A program made the position numbers and the translations under genes. Of a stretch of 64,000 bases of DNA, positions 18,756 through 28,076 are shown in pieces. Numbering within the stretch: the stretch's first letter is position 1; the number at the start of each line of letters is the position of its first letter. The stretch lies in assembly GCA_051025295.1 (NCBI GenBank), contig JBMGJV010000016.1. One strand, given 5' to 3'. This DNA is from KBS-83 sp051025295. Its GTDB lineage: Bacteria; Acidobacteriota; Terriglobia; Terriglobales; Acidobacteriaceae. Below the pieces are notes generated by a model. The model was not told the origin of the DNA. It saw only the letters and a list, made by a program, of their open reading frames with translations, and ran no database searches.

Positions 18756-19385
18756 ATGGATCCATCAGCCAAGATTCGAGTCCTGGTGGTCGATGACCAT
18801 CCGCTGATGGTTGCAGGCATCGTGGGAGAAATCAATGCACAGCTGGATATGCTCGTGACGGCACAGGCTGCCGACGGAGAAGAAGCATTATCTCGCTACC
18901 GAAGCTGTCGGCCTGACGTGACGATCATGGACGTTTGCATGCCGAAGTTGAACGGCATTGATGCCATTATTGCCATCCGTAAGGAGTTTCCGAAGGCGCG
19001 GATTATCGTGCTTACCACCGCCATCGGGCACGTTCAGGCGCTGCGCGCATTCCAGGAAGGGGCCGTCGGGTACCTGCTTAAGAATCTCGTCCGGAAAGAA
19101 TTGGTCGAGACCCTACGAGCGGTTCACGCCGGCATGAAGCGAATCCCACCTGCCATCGCACAGCAACTTGCCGAGCACATTGCAGACGAGGCTCTTACCG
19201 CCAGAGAGCTCGACGTTCTGCGTATGGTAGCGCAAGGAAAGGGAAACAAGATCATCGCGTCTGACCTCCAAATTGCGGAGCACACGGTGAAGAACCATAT
19301 GAAAAACATACTTGTGAAATTAAGGGTCGACGACCGGACTGGAGCGGTAGTCACTGCAGTTCGTCGCGGTTATATCGAGATTTGA
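18756..19385 (+). CDS. NarL/FixJ family response regulator
   Basis: This 209-residue protein is a complete two-domain response regulator. The receiver has the acidic pair (VLVVDDHPLMV), the phospho-acceptor Asp (VTIMDVCMPKLNG), a Thr switch (IIVLTTAI) and the conserved Lys (GYLLKNLVRK). The LuxR-type HTH is at residues 145-205 (LTARELDVLRMVAQGKGNK). It converges with the propeller-type sensor kinase gene ending at 19417, 31 bases away. That kinase is the HisKA_3 type that usually signals to NarL-type regulators, so they are a likely pair. Confidence 0.92.
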   Translation: MDPSAKIRVLVVDDHPLMVAGIVGEINAQLDMLVTAQAADGEEALSRYRSCRPDVTIMDVCMPKLNGIDAIIAIRKEFPKARIIVLTTAIGHVQALRAFQEGAVGYLLKNLVRKELVETLRAVHAGMKRIPPAIAQQLAEHIADEALTARELDVLRMVAQGKGNKIIASDLQIAEHTVKNHMKNILVKLRVDDRTGAVVTAVRRGYIEI

Positions 19386-19416
19386 TTTGGCCGATTTCGA
19401 GCGTTGCCAATGCAAG

Positions 19417-22400
19417 TCACTCTATGCGACCTCGACTACCCGCGGTTTCATCTTTTGAGTGCGATGAGCCAAAGAATGACCACGGTTTATTCCTTGTACG
19501 GTAGGCCCGCTGCCCATCCAAGATCACCTCTAACTCCGTGCCGATGCCTAAACGGCTCCACAGCCTGAAGTTCGCATCAAGCTTTCGCGCTCGACTTCTC
19601 ATGTTATGCAGGCCGAGGTGGCGGTGACCAGGGTTAGCGTCAAAGAGTCCCGGCTCGAAGCCCTGGCCGTTGTCCCGGACACGCAGGCGCATCTCTCTCT
19701 TTCCGTATATGAGTTCCACTTCGATAGCCTTTGCCATTGAGTGGCGGAACGCGTTGTAGATTGCCTCGCGCGCTATTTTGCCGAACTCCGCCGTAACCAA
19801 AGGATCGAGGCTACGGGGCTCACCATCAACCCGCACCGCATACTCAATGGGATGCGCTGATGCAAATTCAGCACAATATCCCGCGATCGTCTCGGCAAAG
19901 TCCCGCTCCCTAGTCTCCCTCTGAGGTATGTCCAGGAACATCTCTCGCCCCTCCGTCATCACCCCATCCGACTCATTAAGGACCTCCTCCAAGGCCCGGC
20001 GGACGGAGTGTTCCTCAGGAAGCCGTCGTGAAGCAGTATGGAGACGCAGAAATAGGCTCTGCACAGCCTGAAAAAATGTGTCATGTAGATCTCGAGCGAT
20101 GTCTTCGCGTTCCGACAGTCGCTCCTGGTGCCGAATCTGGAACATCGCCGTCAGGTGACGGATTCTCAGCACATACGTAGTCCAAAGGGCTGTCAACAAG
20201 AGGCCGAAACATAGAATACGGAACGACCATCTTTGCCAGAATGCTGGCTCGATGACGAACGGGACACTCGTTTCTGGCCCATTCCACAGTCCGATGCCAT
20301 TCGATGCTACAAAACGGGCGACATAGGATCCCGGGCCCAAGTTTGAAAAGACGACTTGCCTCGAGGCGACGACATTGCTCCAGTCCTGGCCCGCGCCATC
20401 GAGTTTGTAGCGGAATCGAATCCGTTCTGGAGAGGAGAGGTTCGTGCTTCCATAGTTCAACGTAACGGCGTGAATTCCAGGAGGGATCTCTATGGGAGCT
20501 GCCGGGCTTAGGGGCTTTCCGCCTGCGGAGATTGCTTCAATTCGAGCCGCTACTGGGTAAAAGGTCTTTATCGTCACGTTTGGATTCGCCATGGAAAGGC
20601 CAGAGCTCAGCGACAGCCAAATGCGGCCGGTGTGATCTGCTACGACGGTGTTGTTGCGGCTAACGACCTCGCGTCCCTTCAATCCATCTTCAGCTCCAAA
20701 GCTCTGTATGTCAGTCTCCAGAAGTGATCCTGAGATGAGCCGCTCCCGGTTGACTCGCAGCACGTGATCAGCGGTTGTAAACCAAAGGAAGCCCCAGGAA
20801 TCTTCGGCAATGCCAAACACCTGCTCTCGTAGTAACTCCGGCAGATTGCCAGGAACGGTTATCTTGCCGTCTGAGAAGTAGGCTAAGCCTCCAGATGTCG
20901 CAATCCAAAGTGTGTGCGACTCATCTTCGAAAACCGACTTCACTACAGACGACGGCAACCCATCTTGGGCGGTGTAAGTCTTCCAGCGTGCATCGGAATA
21001 GGAGGCGAGTCCATCCGGAGTTGCGACCCAAATCGTTCGGTCGAAGCTCTCGGCGATTGCATTGACCGCATTTGAGGGAAGGCCATTGGTACTTGAATGA
21101 TTCTTAAACCGTCCGCCAAGCAAGCGGCTCACGCCAGAGCTGACGGTTCCGGCCCAGACTGCTCCGTCTTTACCGCAGTGCACTGCATACACGCTATTTT
21201 GTTCAAGGCCGTCGGTTGTCTTATAGGTGCGAGCTGAAAATGAATGGGTCACTTCGGTAAGGGCTGTCAGACCCTCATGTTGTCTGCCTATCCAGATTCG
21301 ATTGCCGCAGCCGGTGATTGAATAAACGACATCCCGGGAAAGGCCGGCAAGTGTGACTCGCTTCGCGCGCCCATCGGTCACTAAGAAGACGCCGCCCGCG
21401 AACGGAGCAAACCATATTCTGCTCTTTGAGTCTATGTAGATCGGTCCGCCCCCCGCGGAGGGAAGGCCGTCGGCAACTGAATAGGAGGTCACCATCCCGT
21501 TACGCAGCCGCTCCAGACCTTGAGATCCTCCGAACCAGATATCGCCGTCCCGATCTTCAAAGATCGCTCTCACTTCATGGACGGCCCGTTGGTCAACCAG
21601 TTCAAGTGAGACCGCTCCGAATGAGGTGACGCGAACCAGACCGTGCTTTGTTCCCACCCACAGATTGTTATCGTGGTCCTTCGCCATCGCAAGGATTTGA
21701 AGGCCCTTGAGCGCCGGCAAGGAAACGGGTTTCTTTGCACCAACCTCTAATAGGTAAAGTCCATCGTCGGTTCCAATCCAGAGCCCCCCATTTCCACTCG
21801 GAGCAAGACAATTGATCGCAGACTTTACGAAGCCCGGAGCCACCCCTGCGATCTCACCTCGCTGCAAACGAAATAAGCCGTTCTCTCTGGTCCCCAACCA
21901 GATGCTCTTGTCTCGGGTGCCCGCCAGTGACATCACAGTTCCGGGGCTCTGTTCTGCAGGCAGCAGTGTCTGGAGTTGCTGATGATCGTAGCGGAACGTA
22001 CGATCCCCAAGTCCGGTGAACAGTACCCGAGACTGGTCATCCAAAGCCGACGCCGTGACAATCATGCCCTGTAAATCAAACAACCTGTACGGGTCCTCAA
22101 ACTTTCCCTCGTGATAGAGAAGCATCCGAGCTCCTTCGAGCCGGATCCACAGTTTTCTATCTGAATCGGAGATGAATCCCCTCACAGGGCCGACAGGAGG
22201 CGCGTCTGGAAGCGGCCGCTGAATCAGCGTGAAGTTGGCTCCGTCGAACCGGACCAGATCTCTCTCGGTCCCGATCCACAGGTAACCATCGGCCGACTGT
22301 CCGATCGCGTAAATCGCGCCGCCGGCGAAGCCTTTCGCCTCACCCCAACTGTCATAGACGTACTGCGAGACTTTTCTCGACGGATCGAGTGAGAATGCAG

Positions 22401-22464
22401 CATTCGCGAGGCCCAGCAATGCGAATCCGCATAGGAAGCTTCTGCGTAGCCGGAACACTTGCAT
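19417..22464 (-). CDS. Beta-propeller two-component sensor histidine kinase
   Basis: This 1015-residue protein has a signal peptide, then about 14 Reg_prop repeats forming two seven-bladed periplasmic propellers (residues 40-680; repeats such as DGYLWIGTERDLVRFDG and GGLWIGTDDGLYLLE). A Y_Y_Y domain follows at about 690-770 and one membrane helix (ILCFGLLLTALWTTYVLRI). A HisKA_3 dimerisation domain carries the phospho-His in REDIARDLHDTFFQAVQSLF, and an HATPase domain has EAIYNAFRHS and DNGQGFEPG. Such kinases often sense polysaccharides or their breakdown products. The ATG is seven bases after the lipoprotein gene's stop, so the two are cotranscribed. Confidence 0.92.
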   Translation of the reverse strand: MQVFRLRRSFLCGFALLGLANAAFSLDPSRKVSQYVYDSWGEAKGFAGGAIYAIGQSADGYLWIGTERDLVRFDGANFTLIQRPLPDAPPVGPVRGFISDSDRKLWIRLEGARMLLYHEGKFEDPYRLFDLQGMIVTASALDDQSRVLFTGLGDRTFRYDHQQLQTLLPAEQSPGTVMSLAGTRDKSIWLGTRENGLFRLQRGEIAGVAPGFVKSAINCLAPSGNGGLWIGTDDGLYLLEVGAKKPVSLPALKGLQILAMAKDHDNNLWVGTKHGLVRVTSFGAVSLELVDQRAVHEVRAIFEDRDGDIWFGGSQGLERLRNGMVTSYSVADGLPSAGGGPIYIDSKSRIWFAPFAGGVFLVTDGRAKRVTLAGLSRDVVYSITGCGNRIWIGRQHEGLTALTEVTHSFSARTYKTTDGLEQNSVYAVHCGKDGAVWAGTVSSGVSRLLGGRFKNHSSTNGLPSNAVNAIAESFDRTIWVATPDGLASYSDARWKTYTAQDGLPSSVVKSVFEDESHTLWIATSGGLAYFSDGKITVPGNLPELLREQVFGIAEDSWGFLWFTTADHVLRVNRERLISGSLLETDIQSFGAEDGLKGREVVSRNNTVVADHTGRIWLSLSSGLSMANPNVTIKTFYPVAARIEAISAGGKPLSPAAPIEIPPGIHAVTLNYGSTNLSSPERIRFRYKLDGAGQDWSNVVASRQVVFSNLGPGSYVARFVASNGIGLWNGPETSVPFVIEPAFWQRWSFRILCFGLLLTALWTTYVLRIRHLTAMFQIRHQERLSEREDIARDLHDTFFQAVQSLFLRLHTASRRLPEEHSVRRALEEVLNESDGVMTEGREMFLDIPQRETRERDFAETIAGYCAEFASAHPIEYAVRVDGEPRSLDPLVTAEFGKIAREAIYNAFRHSMAKAIEVELIYGKREMRLRVRDNGQGFEPGLFDANPGHRHLGLHNMRSRARKLDANFRLWSRLGIGTELEVILDGQRAYRTRNKPWSFFGSSHSKDETAGSRGRIE

Positions 22465-22471
22465 CACCCCG

Positions 22472-23521
22472 TTAAGGCAGAAACTCGAATCGTTCGATTA
22501 CAACTTCCTCTTCTTTCAGAGGCGAGTTCTTGGATCGGCGGTAATTGTACAAGTCGATGTGCGCAGTCTCCTTGTCAGGAGTGGGGACGCCAGATGTAAA
22601 GACGTGTTCACTGACTTTTGGAGCTGCTCGTCCCCCGGCTGTCGACCCGCGAACGGTCTTGAACGAAACACGTCCCGGCTCCCAATGCAACGTGTGAGTC
22701 AGCACGCCGGCAGGAGCCACAAAGCGGGCAACGTTCTCGGAGATGTAAAAGGGCTGTACGACATACTGTGCATTGTTGCTGTCAGCGATGCCCCAGCGGC
22801 TCGTCTCTATATCCAATTCGTCTGGCACATCGCTGGTTCGATTTTCATCATTGGTGTAAAGCCCCAAAGCAGCCGACGGCCCGAGATGGCTAGTATCGCC
22901 GACAACGAAGACGTAGGTGCCGTATCCCAGGCTACGAAGCAGGCTCACCTCTGCACAGGACCAAACACCGTTCTGTTCTTGTATGCGCAAATGCAATGAT
23001 CCTTTCTCATCCGTCCATGCATTCGCCGCGTCATATGCATTGGGTTGTCCCCCGCGGTCGCTGACTGCTGTCCGTACGCGCCAGTCATAACCGCTGAAGT
23101 GGACGATCTTCGAGGCAATCGGCTTTCCTGACTTCCCCGTGGCGCTCGCTACGGCAACGACTCCGTTTCCAGCCGCGGGTAAGGTCTCCATCTTGGTGGC
23201 TGGATGAAAGCCGGGCTCAACAAGAAGTGCCGCATACTCTGTGCCAAGATGGGTTGAATTGCGCCAAGACGCGTCCGGCTGAATCACTGTAGTTGCTCGG
23301 CTCGCGAATGGTTGAATCCACCATATTCCGGCGCGAGCGTAAAGAACGATCTGCTCGCCAGGCTTAATACCAGAGGCCCGACCCTCAATAAAGCCCATTT
23401 GAACTGGCCCGCCAGGGTCGGCGGGAGGAACCTGGGTGATCTCGACTGAGGGCTTGGTCGATACGGGGCCAGATTGGCAAGCAATAAGGATGGCGCTCAT
23501 GATTGCCCACAACACGGTCAT
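22472..23521 (-). CDS. Exported lipoprotein, unknown function
   Basis: About 349 residues, beginning with a lipoprotein signal (MTVLWAIMSAILIAC, lipobox Cys near residue 15). An alternative GTG start at 23566 would add 15 residues that do not improve the signal. The mature protein has a beta-rich segment (IWWIQPFASRATTVIQPDAS) and a later region resembling a concanavalin-like or GH16-type sandwich (YVFVVGDTSHLG, DELDIETSRWG, LHWEPGRVSFKTV). The DELDIE and WEPGRVSF blocks recall family 16 glycoside hydrolases, but function is not assigned. It precedes the sensor kinase in one transcript and may bind the ligand sensed. Confidence 0.7.
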   Translation of the reverse strand: MTVLWAIMSAILIACQSGPVSTKPSVEITQVPPADPGGPVQMGFIEGRASGIKPGEQIVLYARAGIWWIQPFASRATTVIQPDASWRNSTHLGTEYAALLVEPGFHPATKMETLPAAGNGVVAVASATGKSGKPIASKIVHFSGYDWRVRTAVSDRGGQPNAYDAANAWTDEKGSLHLRIQEQNGVWSCAEVSLLRSLGYGTYVFVVGDTSHLGPSAALGLYTNDENRTSDVPDELDIETSRWGIADSNNAQYVVQPFYISENVARFVAPAGVLTHTLHWEPGRVSFKTVRGSTAGGRAAPKVSEHVFTSGVPTPDKETAHIDLYNYRRSKNSPLKEEEVVIERFEFLP

Positions 23522-24247
23522 GCTCGCTTTCTTTGAGCAGAGATCAGCGATAAACAACTTGAACACCTTTCAGGGCGCTTCCCGCGCCAGCGAAATCAGG
23601 AAGTCCTTCCTATCGAAGAGGTTGTTAGTTCCCCCACGAGCTGATCTAGCGACTGAGCAACCAGGAAGCTAAACTCGCTGGCCGCAGAAAGGGTTCGGTT
23701 CCGGTGTCGAGCGGCCCATCTTGCGAACACGGCCTTTCGTGGCGCCGGAGCCTTTTAAAGGGTTTCCCGTGTTTAACAGGGTCGATCTTGCCCAAAGCCA
23801 CGCGTGGCCCCTCCTTCGGATCCCCAGCGGTGCATGGAAGATCAGGAGAAATCGTTTTAGCACATCCTGCACAGAGGACATATAGCCAGCGCGATAGGAA
23901 TCTGCCGTCTGTAGGGGACGGATGCGGCCGGCCGTGTTGAGGATTCGCGAAGTTTAGCCACACCCTAAGTCCAGGGTCTTGAGCTCTATCGCTTGCCGGA
24001 TTCAGGGCGAATCGTGGGGAGTTCAGACCGCACCCTGTGGGAAACGACAAAGGGGGCGCGCAGGAGACTGTGTCCCTTTGTGTACATTCGAGCTGCGTGC
24101 CGGTGCCCAGAGGATCATCAAGTCAGAGATCGCTTTAGCGATACGTGCTGACTTATCCCGACACACGGGTGCGTTTCGATATCAGCAGAGCGCGAGACAC
24201 CAAACCCAAGCGCCGATCAGTGACGATTTACGCGGGTCCGCAAGCAC
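23522..24247. other. Intergenic region with no recognised gene
   Basis: About 725 bases between the lipoprotein gene and the tautomerase gene, both leftward. Several short frames exist on both strands but none has a ribosome binding site together with plausible protein character. No tRNA or clear terminator was seen. Confidence 0.4.
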
Positions 24248-24682
24248 TTACACTGGCTTCGCGTTAGCCGGCGGATTGCGCAGGGACTCAAGCGTAATTG
24301 GCTTTCCAAACATCCCCCAGTTCTCAGGCTGAACTTCGCGGATGACGACGTACGCAGGAACACGCTCTTGCGGAAGAATACCCGCGTGCCTTCCGACAGC
24401 ATCCGTGAAGCGTGCAATCAACACGCTCCGCGCTTCAGCGTCAAGGGCGCCTGCGACGACGTTGACCTCCAAGCTGATGACCTTCGTCCCGCCATTCTTG
24501 CCTCCATGGAATACCCTCTGTGCCGGGTACTCTTCGGCGTAGACCCAGATGTTGCTTCGAACGTACGCCGTATCAGGCAGCTTTTCACACTCCCGCCCGG
24601 TTGTTGTGATTTCCGCCGCGAGTGCGGCCAGCGCCTCGTGAGTGAATGCTCCCTCTGGATAGTGGATAAACACCTTCGGCAT
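24248..24682 (-). CDS. Tautomerase family protein
   Basis: This 144-residue protein starts with MPKVFIHYPEG, giving the N-terminal Pro-type opening of tautomerases after Met removal, although Pro is directly residue 2 as in the superfamily. Conserved-looking blocks are RVFHGGKNGGTKVISLEVNV and VIREVQPENWGMFG, which match larger tautomerase proteins of the 4-OT/MIF superfamily. An AGGAG precedes the ATG. Members isomerise keto-enol compounds; the substrate is unknown. Confidence 0.75.
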   Translation of the reverse strand: MPKVFIHYPEGAFTHEALAALAAEITTTGRECEKLPDTAYVRSNIWVYAEEYPAQRVFHGGKNGGTKVISLEVNVVAGALDAEARSVLIARFTDAVGRHAGILPQERVPAYVVIREVQPENWGMFGKPITLESLRNPPANAKPV

Positions 24683-25027
24683 ATCGCGTCTCCTTCGTCA
24701 TGCGAGCTCAGGCAAGTTCGATGTTCGAGATTTGCACTTGCGACCGCTACTACCGTGCGCATGCATTGGTCTACAAACGTTGCTGACTCTATCGCGCGAG
24801 CTGCGGTGGGTTCTATGCCATCTTTCAAGCATGATCGGAGGCAAAGCTAATATAGATGCGCGGCCTTCCATTCTATGAAGATGCAATAGAACTCAGCGGG
24901 TCCGCAGGAGTAGTAGTAGGACCAGTAACTGCCTGGTCGGAGTGGCAAGTACCTTTCCACAAGGAACTGTAGCTCTCACTCTAGATGGGAGTAGATTCAC
25001 GGTTGTTCGACGCCAGAGGAGGCGAGC

Positions 25028-25876
25028 ATGAAGAAGGTATTGATCACGGGCGCAGGCACGGGCTTTGGCTTTGAGGCCGCTATGCGGCTTGCGGAGAAAG
25101 GTTTCGACGTCATCGCGGCAGTCGAAATCTGGGCTCAGGTTCAGACTCTGAAGCGCCAAGCGGCTTCACGGGGCGTCCGACTTACCGTCGAAAAGCTCGA
25201 CGTGACGAACGATGGGGATCGCCGTAAGGCACTCGGTTGGGGCATCGAGATTCTGGTGAACAACGCCGGCGTCCTTGAAGGCGGGTCTGTGCTCGACATC
25301 CCTGGAGAGAACATCCGCCACCAGTTTGAGGTGAACGTCACCGGTCCTTTGTTGTTGACCCAGGGAATCGCCAAGCAGATGGTGAAACGCGGACAGGGGC
25401 GTATCGTCTGGGTCTCGTCTCGTGAGGGCCTGAACACCAATCCGTTCACAGGCATCTATTCCGCCTCAAAGCATGCCGTCGAAGCAATTGCAGAGACAAT
25501 GAGCCTCGAACTGCAGGAGTTCGGAATCGAGGTGGCCACCGTGAATCCGGGCCCGTTCCTTACAGGTTTCAATGACCGCGGTTTCGAAACCTGGAAGAGC
25601 TGGGAAGACGAACCTACCCAGCGGTTATACGAGTACTCGAAACTCGCCTTTCCTCGGTCTCAGTTCGATCCCGAACCGGTGTATGCGACGCTGACGGCGG
25701 TCGCCGCGGGTGAGGTCGACACCTACCGCAATCTCGAGCCTAAGTCGATGCTTGAGGAGACGAAGCGGCTCATCGATGCTCCATGGAGTAAGAAGATACG
25801 AGAGGGCCTGGGTACGCGGCCGGCGAGCCTGCAGAGATCGTATGAAATGAAGCCGGAAACTCCCGTTTCCGACTGA
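25028..25876 (+). CDS. Short-chain dehydrogenase/reductase
   Basis: This 282-residue Rossmann-fold oxidoreductase has the cofactor motif ITGAGTGFGFEAAMRL, the structural NNAG motif (LVNNAGVLEGG), the catalytic Ser in IVWVSSREG, and YSASK carrying Tyr and Lys. The length and motifs fit a classical SDR. A GAGG precedes the start. It stands alone between leftward genes. The substrate cannot be told. Confidence 0.9.
   Translation: MKKVLITGAGTGFGFEAAMRLAEKGFDVIAAVEIWAQVQTLKRQAASRGVRLTVEKLDVTNDGDRRKALGWGIEILVNNAGVLEGGSVLDIPGENIRHQFEVNVTGPLLLTQGIAKQMVKRGQGRIVWVSSREGLNTNPFTGIYSASKHAVEAIAETMSLELQEFGIEVATVNPGPFLTGFNDRGFETWKSWEDEPTQRLYEYSKLAFPRSQFDPEPVYATLTAVAAGEVDTYRNLEPKSMLEETKRLIDAPWSKKIREGLGTRPASLQRSYEMKPETPVSD
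25854..25871 (+). terminator. Hairpin overlapping the 3' end of the SDR gene
   Basis: Perfect 7-base arms CGGAAAC and GTTTCCG with loop TCCC lie just before the stop codon. There is no T tract, so intrinsic termination is uncertain. Confidence 0.3.
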
Positions 25877-26125
25877 TGATTGACACTTCACTCCTGTGCA
25901 AACATCCGGGGCCGCTGAACAGGTGGTCCCGGAACTCTTTTGCCTCTGCAATCCCCGCGCCGACCTTCTAAAGCCCCGAGACGCTATGTTGAGCTCAGGA
26001 CGGCCAGAATGACGCTCTCGGCCATCTCTCTTCAGAATGTCCTGGCGTTCACCCGCTCTAGCTTCGACGAATGAGGCTTCATCGCAGGCATGACAAAGCC
26101 GAACACCTCAAAGAGGTCCAAATCG

Positions 26126-27775
26126 CTATAGCCCCAGGGTGTCCAAGTATCTGTGAACAGATGCGACCACTACGGACCCTTCGCCAACAGCAGAAGCAAC
26201 CCGCTTGACCGAGCCAGACCGAACATCGCCAACCGCAAAGATGCCGCGCACCGACGTTTCAAAAGGACCGCGGTCCTCAGATCCCGAAGATGTTTTTACA
26301 AACCCATTCGCGTCCAGGTCCACGCAGTCCTTCAGCCACTTCGTACATGGATCTGCCCCAATCATTACAAACAAGTGCTCCGATTCGAACACGGTCGTGC
26401 CACTGGTAGCACCTGATCGCCACGTCAGGTGACTCAGACGTGGGCTCCCCCCCAGTTCTACTACCTCGGAACACGGGTGTAGAGTGATCGACTTCGAAGC
26501 ACGGATACGCTGCACCAGGTAGTCAGACATTGTGCTGGCGAGATGTGGTCCGCGAATCAGCATATGTACATGGCTGGCGCGAGCGGAAAGATACATCGCA
26601 GCCTGCCCCGCAGAGTTCCCGCCACCGACCAGTACAACCGCAAGCCCGCGGCAGGATTGAACATCGACCGGAGTCGCAGAATAGTGAACGCCAGCACCTT
26701 CGAACCGTTCCAGCCCCGGAACATCTAGCTTTCTATACTTCGCTCCGGTGGCGATGACAACTGATCTAGCCGCAACTGCGCTCTCGCCATCCAGGGTCAC
26801 AAGGAATGCTTCGTCTGAACAGTCGATACCTGTCACTTCCCTGCAAACAGCGACGGTCGCACCAAACTTTTCAGCCTGCACCTGCGCCTGCTTTGCAAGT
26901 TCGGCACCTGAGACGCCATTCGAGAAGCCGAGGTAGTTCTCTATCCTCGAGCTGGTCCCGGCTTGGCCGCCGGCCGCGTAGCTGTCCACTACGAGCGTGC
27001 GAAGCCCCTCCGACGCCGCGTAGACAGCGGTTGCGAGCCCTGCCGGGCCCGCCCCCACCACAACGACGTCCCACGTAGTACCCTCACGCACGTCCTCAGA
27101 TATGCCAAGCTTGGTAGCAAGAGCGCGCAATTCGGGGCGCTTCAACATCCACTTCCCTGAGACCACGGCTGGGAGATCCGTCTCCTGCAGACTCCGCTCT
27201 TGCACGAAAGCTCGAGCTTCAGAAGAGCTCCGCGCATGGACCACGTGAAACGGGTACGTGTTGGCCGTCAAAAAGCGCGCGAGCTTCTCCGAGCCGCTGC
27301 CGCCTGCGTCAGCAATCACATTCAGGCCGCCGACTCCCATCTGCACGAACCATTGCCGCCGGTGCACGATGGTCCTAACGACAATCTCATCAATATCTGG
27401 CTCTGCGATAAGGAACTCCCGCAGACGCTCCCTCGGAACCCGCAGCACGCTGCTGCCTTCCATCGCGCGCGCCGCAATCAGAGTCTCCCTCTGATTCAAC
27501 AGGTTGAGCTCCCCACTGAACTCACCGGGCTCGAGCGATATGAACTGCTCCTTACCGTCGACAGCGTCTGACCAGAATGTCTGAACTACGCCGTCCAACA
27601 CGATGTAAAAGTCAGCTGCACGTTCGCCCTGCCGGTATAGCCGTACGGCGGAAGTATGGTTTCGCAGAACTCCATATTGCGCAGCCCGCGCAAGCTGGTC
27701 AGGGGACAGCTTCGCGTAAGCGGCGGACGGAAGCGACACTGCCTGTGGGTTGACCGGTCCATCGATCCTTGCCAT
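26126..27775 (-). CDS. Cyclic-nucleotide-binding domain fused to thioredoxin-reductase-like flavoprotein
   Basis: This 549-residue protein has an N-terminal cNMP-binding domain (about residues 20-150; LYRQGERAADFYIVLDG, PGEFSGELNLL), a linker, and a C-terminal FAD/NAD(P)H reductase. The reductase shows VVVGAGPAGLATAVYAASEG, a second nucleotide motif VVLVGGGNSAGQAAMYLSA, and the FAD-binding end GIFAVGDVRSGSVKR. The redox-active CxxC of thioredoxin reductases is absent: the equivalent place reads HYSATPVDVQSCRG. It therefore probably does not reduce thioredoxin and may transfer electrons elsewhere under control of a small ligand. An AGGGG precedes the start, with a dyad just upstream. Confidence 0.85.
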   Translation of the reverse strand: MARIDGPVNPQAVSLPSAAYAKLSPDQLARAAQYGVLRNHTSAVRLYRQGERAADFYIVLDGVVQTFWSDAVDGKEQFISLEPGEFSGELNLLNQRETLIAARAMEGSSVLRVPRERLREFLIAEPDIDEIVVRTIVHRRQWFVQMGVGGLNVIADAGGSGSEKLARFLTANTYPFHVVHARSSSEARAFVQERSLQETDLPAVVSGKWMLKRPELRALATKLGISEDVREGTTWDVVVVGAGPAGLATAVYAASEGLRTLVVDSYAAGGQAGTSSRIENYLGFSNGVSGAELAKQAQVQAEKFGATVAVCREVTGIDCSDEAFLVTLDGESAVAARSVVIATGAKYRKLDVPGLERFEGAGVHYSATPVDVQSCRGLAVVLVGGGNSAGQAAMYLSARASHVHMLIRGPHLASTMSDYLVQRIRASKSITLHPCSEVVELGGSPRLSHLTWRSGATSGTTVFESEHLFVMIGADPCTKWLKDCVDLDANGFVKTSSGSEDRGPFETSVRGIFAVGDVRSGSVKRVASAVGEGSVVVASVHRYLDTLGL

Positions 27776-27791
27776 AACAAAACCCCTTGAT

Positions 27792-27824
27792 ATATCTCAT
27801 GCATTCTCAGATATCTTGAGATAT
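27792..27824. promoter_or_regulatory. Inverted-repeat operator candidate upstream of the cNMP-reductase gene
   Basis: TCTCA (27805-27809) and TGAGA (27817-27821) form a dyad around GATATCT, and a further ATATCTCA at 27792-27799 repeats one arm. The group lies 17-50 bases upstream of the reductase ATG, the usual place for a repressor site. No terminator or other explanation was seen. Confidence 0.45.
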
Positions 27825-28076
27825 GTGACGGCCATGGCGCCCACTCAGGACTTTATCTCCGCTGCCACTAGCCTCGCACTGATATACGTTCACAGATTTA
27901 TTCCAGTCTATTTTTCTTGATCTGCTGATCGATATTCCATAAACACTGAATTGTCCTTGACTGGGAGAGCCACCTAAGATGCTTTCATCGGTGAGCCGAC
28001 AGCGACGACAACGTGAAGTCTCGCAGGCGTGTTCACACGCGTCTAGACCAAATGCAAAGTCTCCGTGGGGTAGCGA
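27825..28076. other. Divergent intergenic region before budA
   Basis: About 250 bases separate the dyad from the acetolactate decarboxylase gene. It must hold the promoter of the acetoin operon. A GGGG lies 7 bases before the ATG at 28077. No clear FNR-type box was found. Confidence 0.35.

Noticed and set aside
27825..28076. An FNR-type box upstream of the acetoin genes
   Set aside because: A TTGAT is present near 27917 but the required spaced ATCAA partner is not, so the site was not called.
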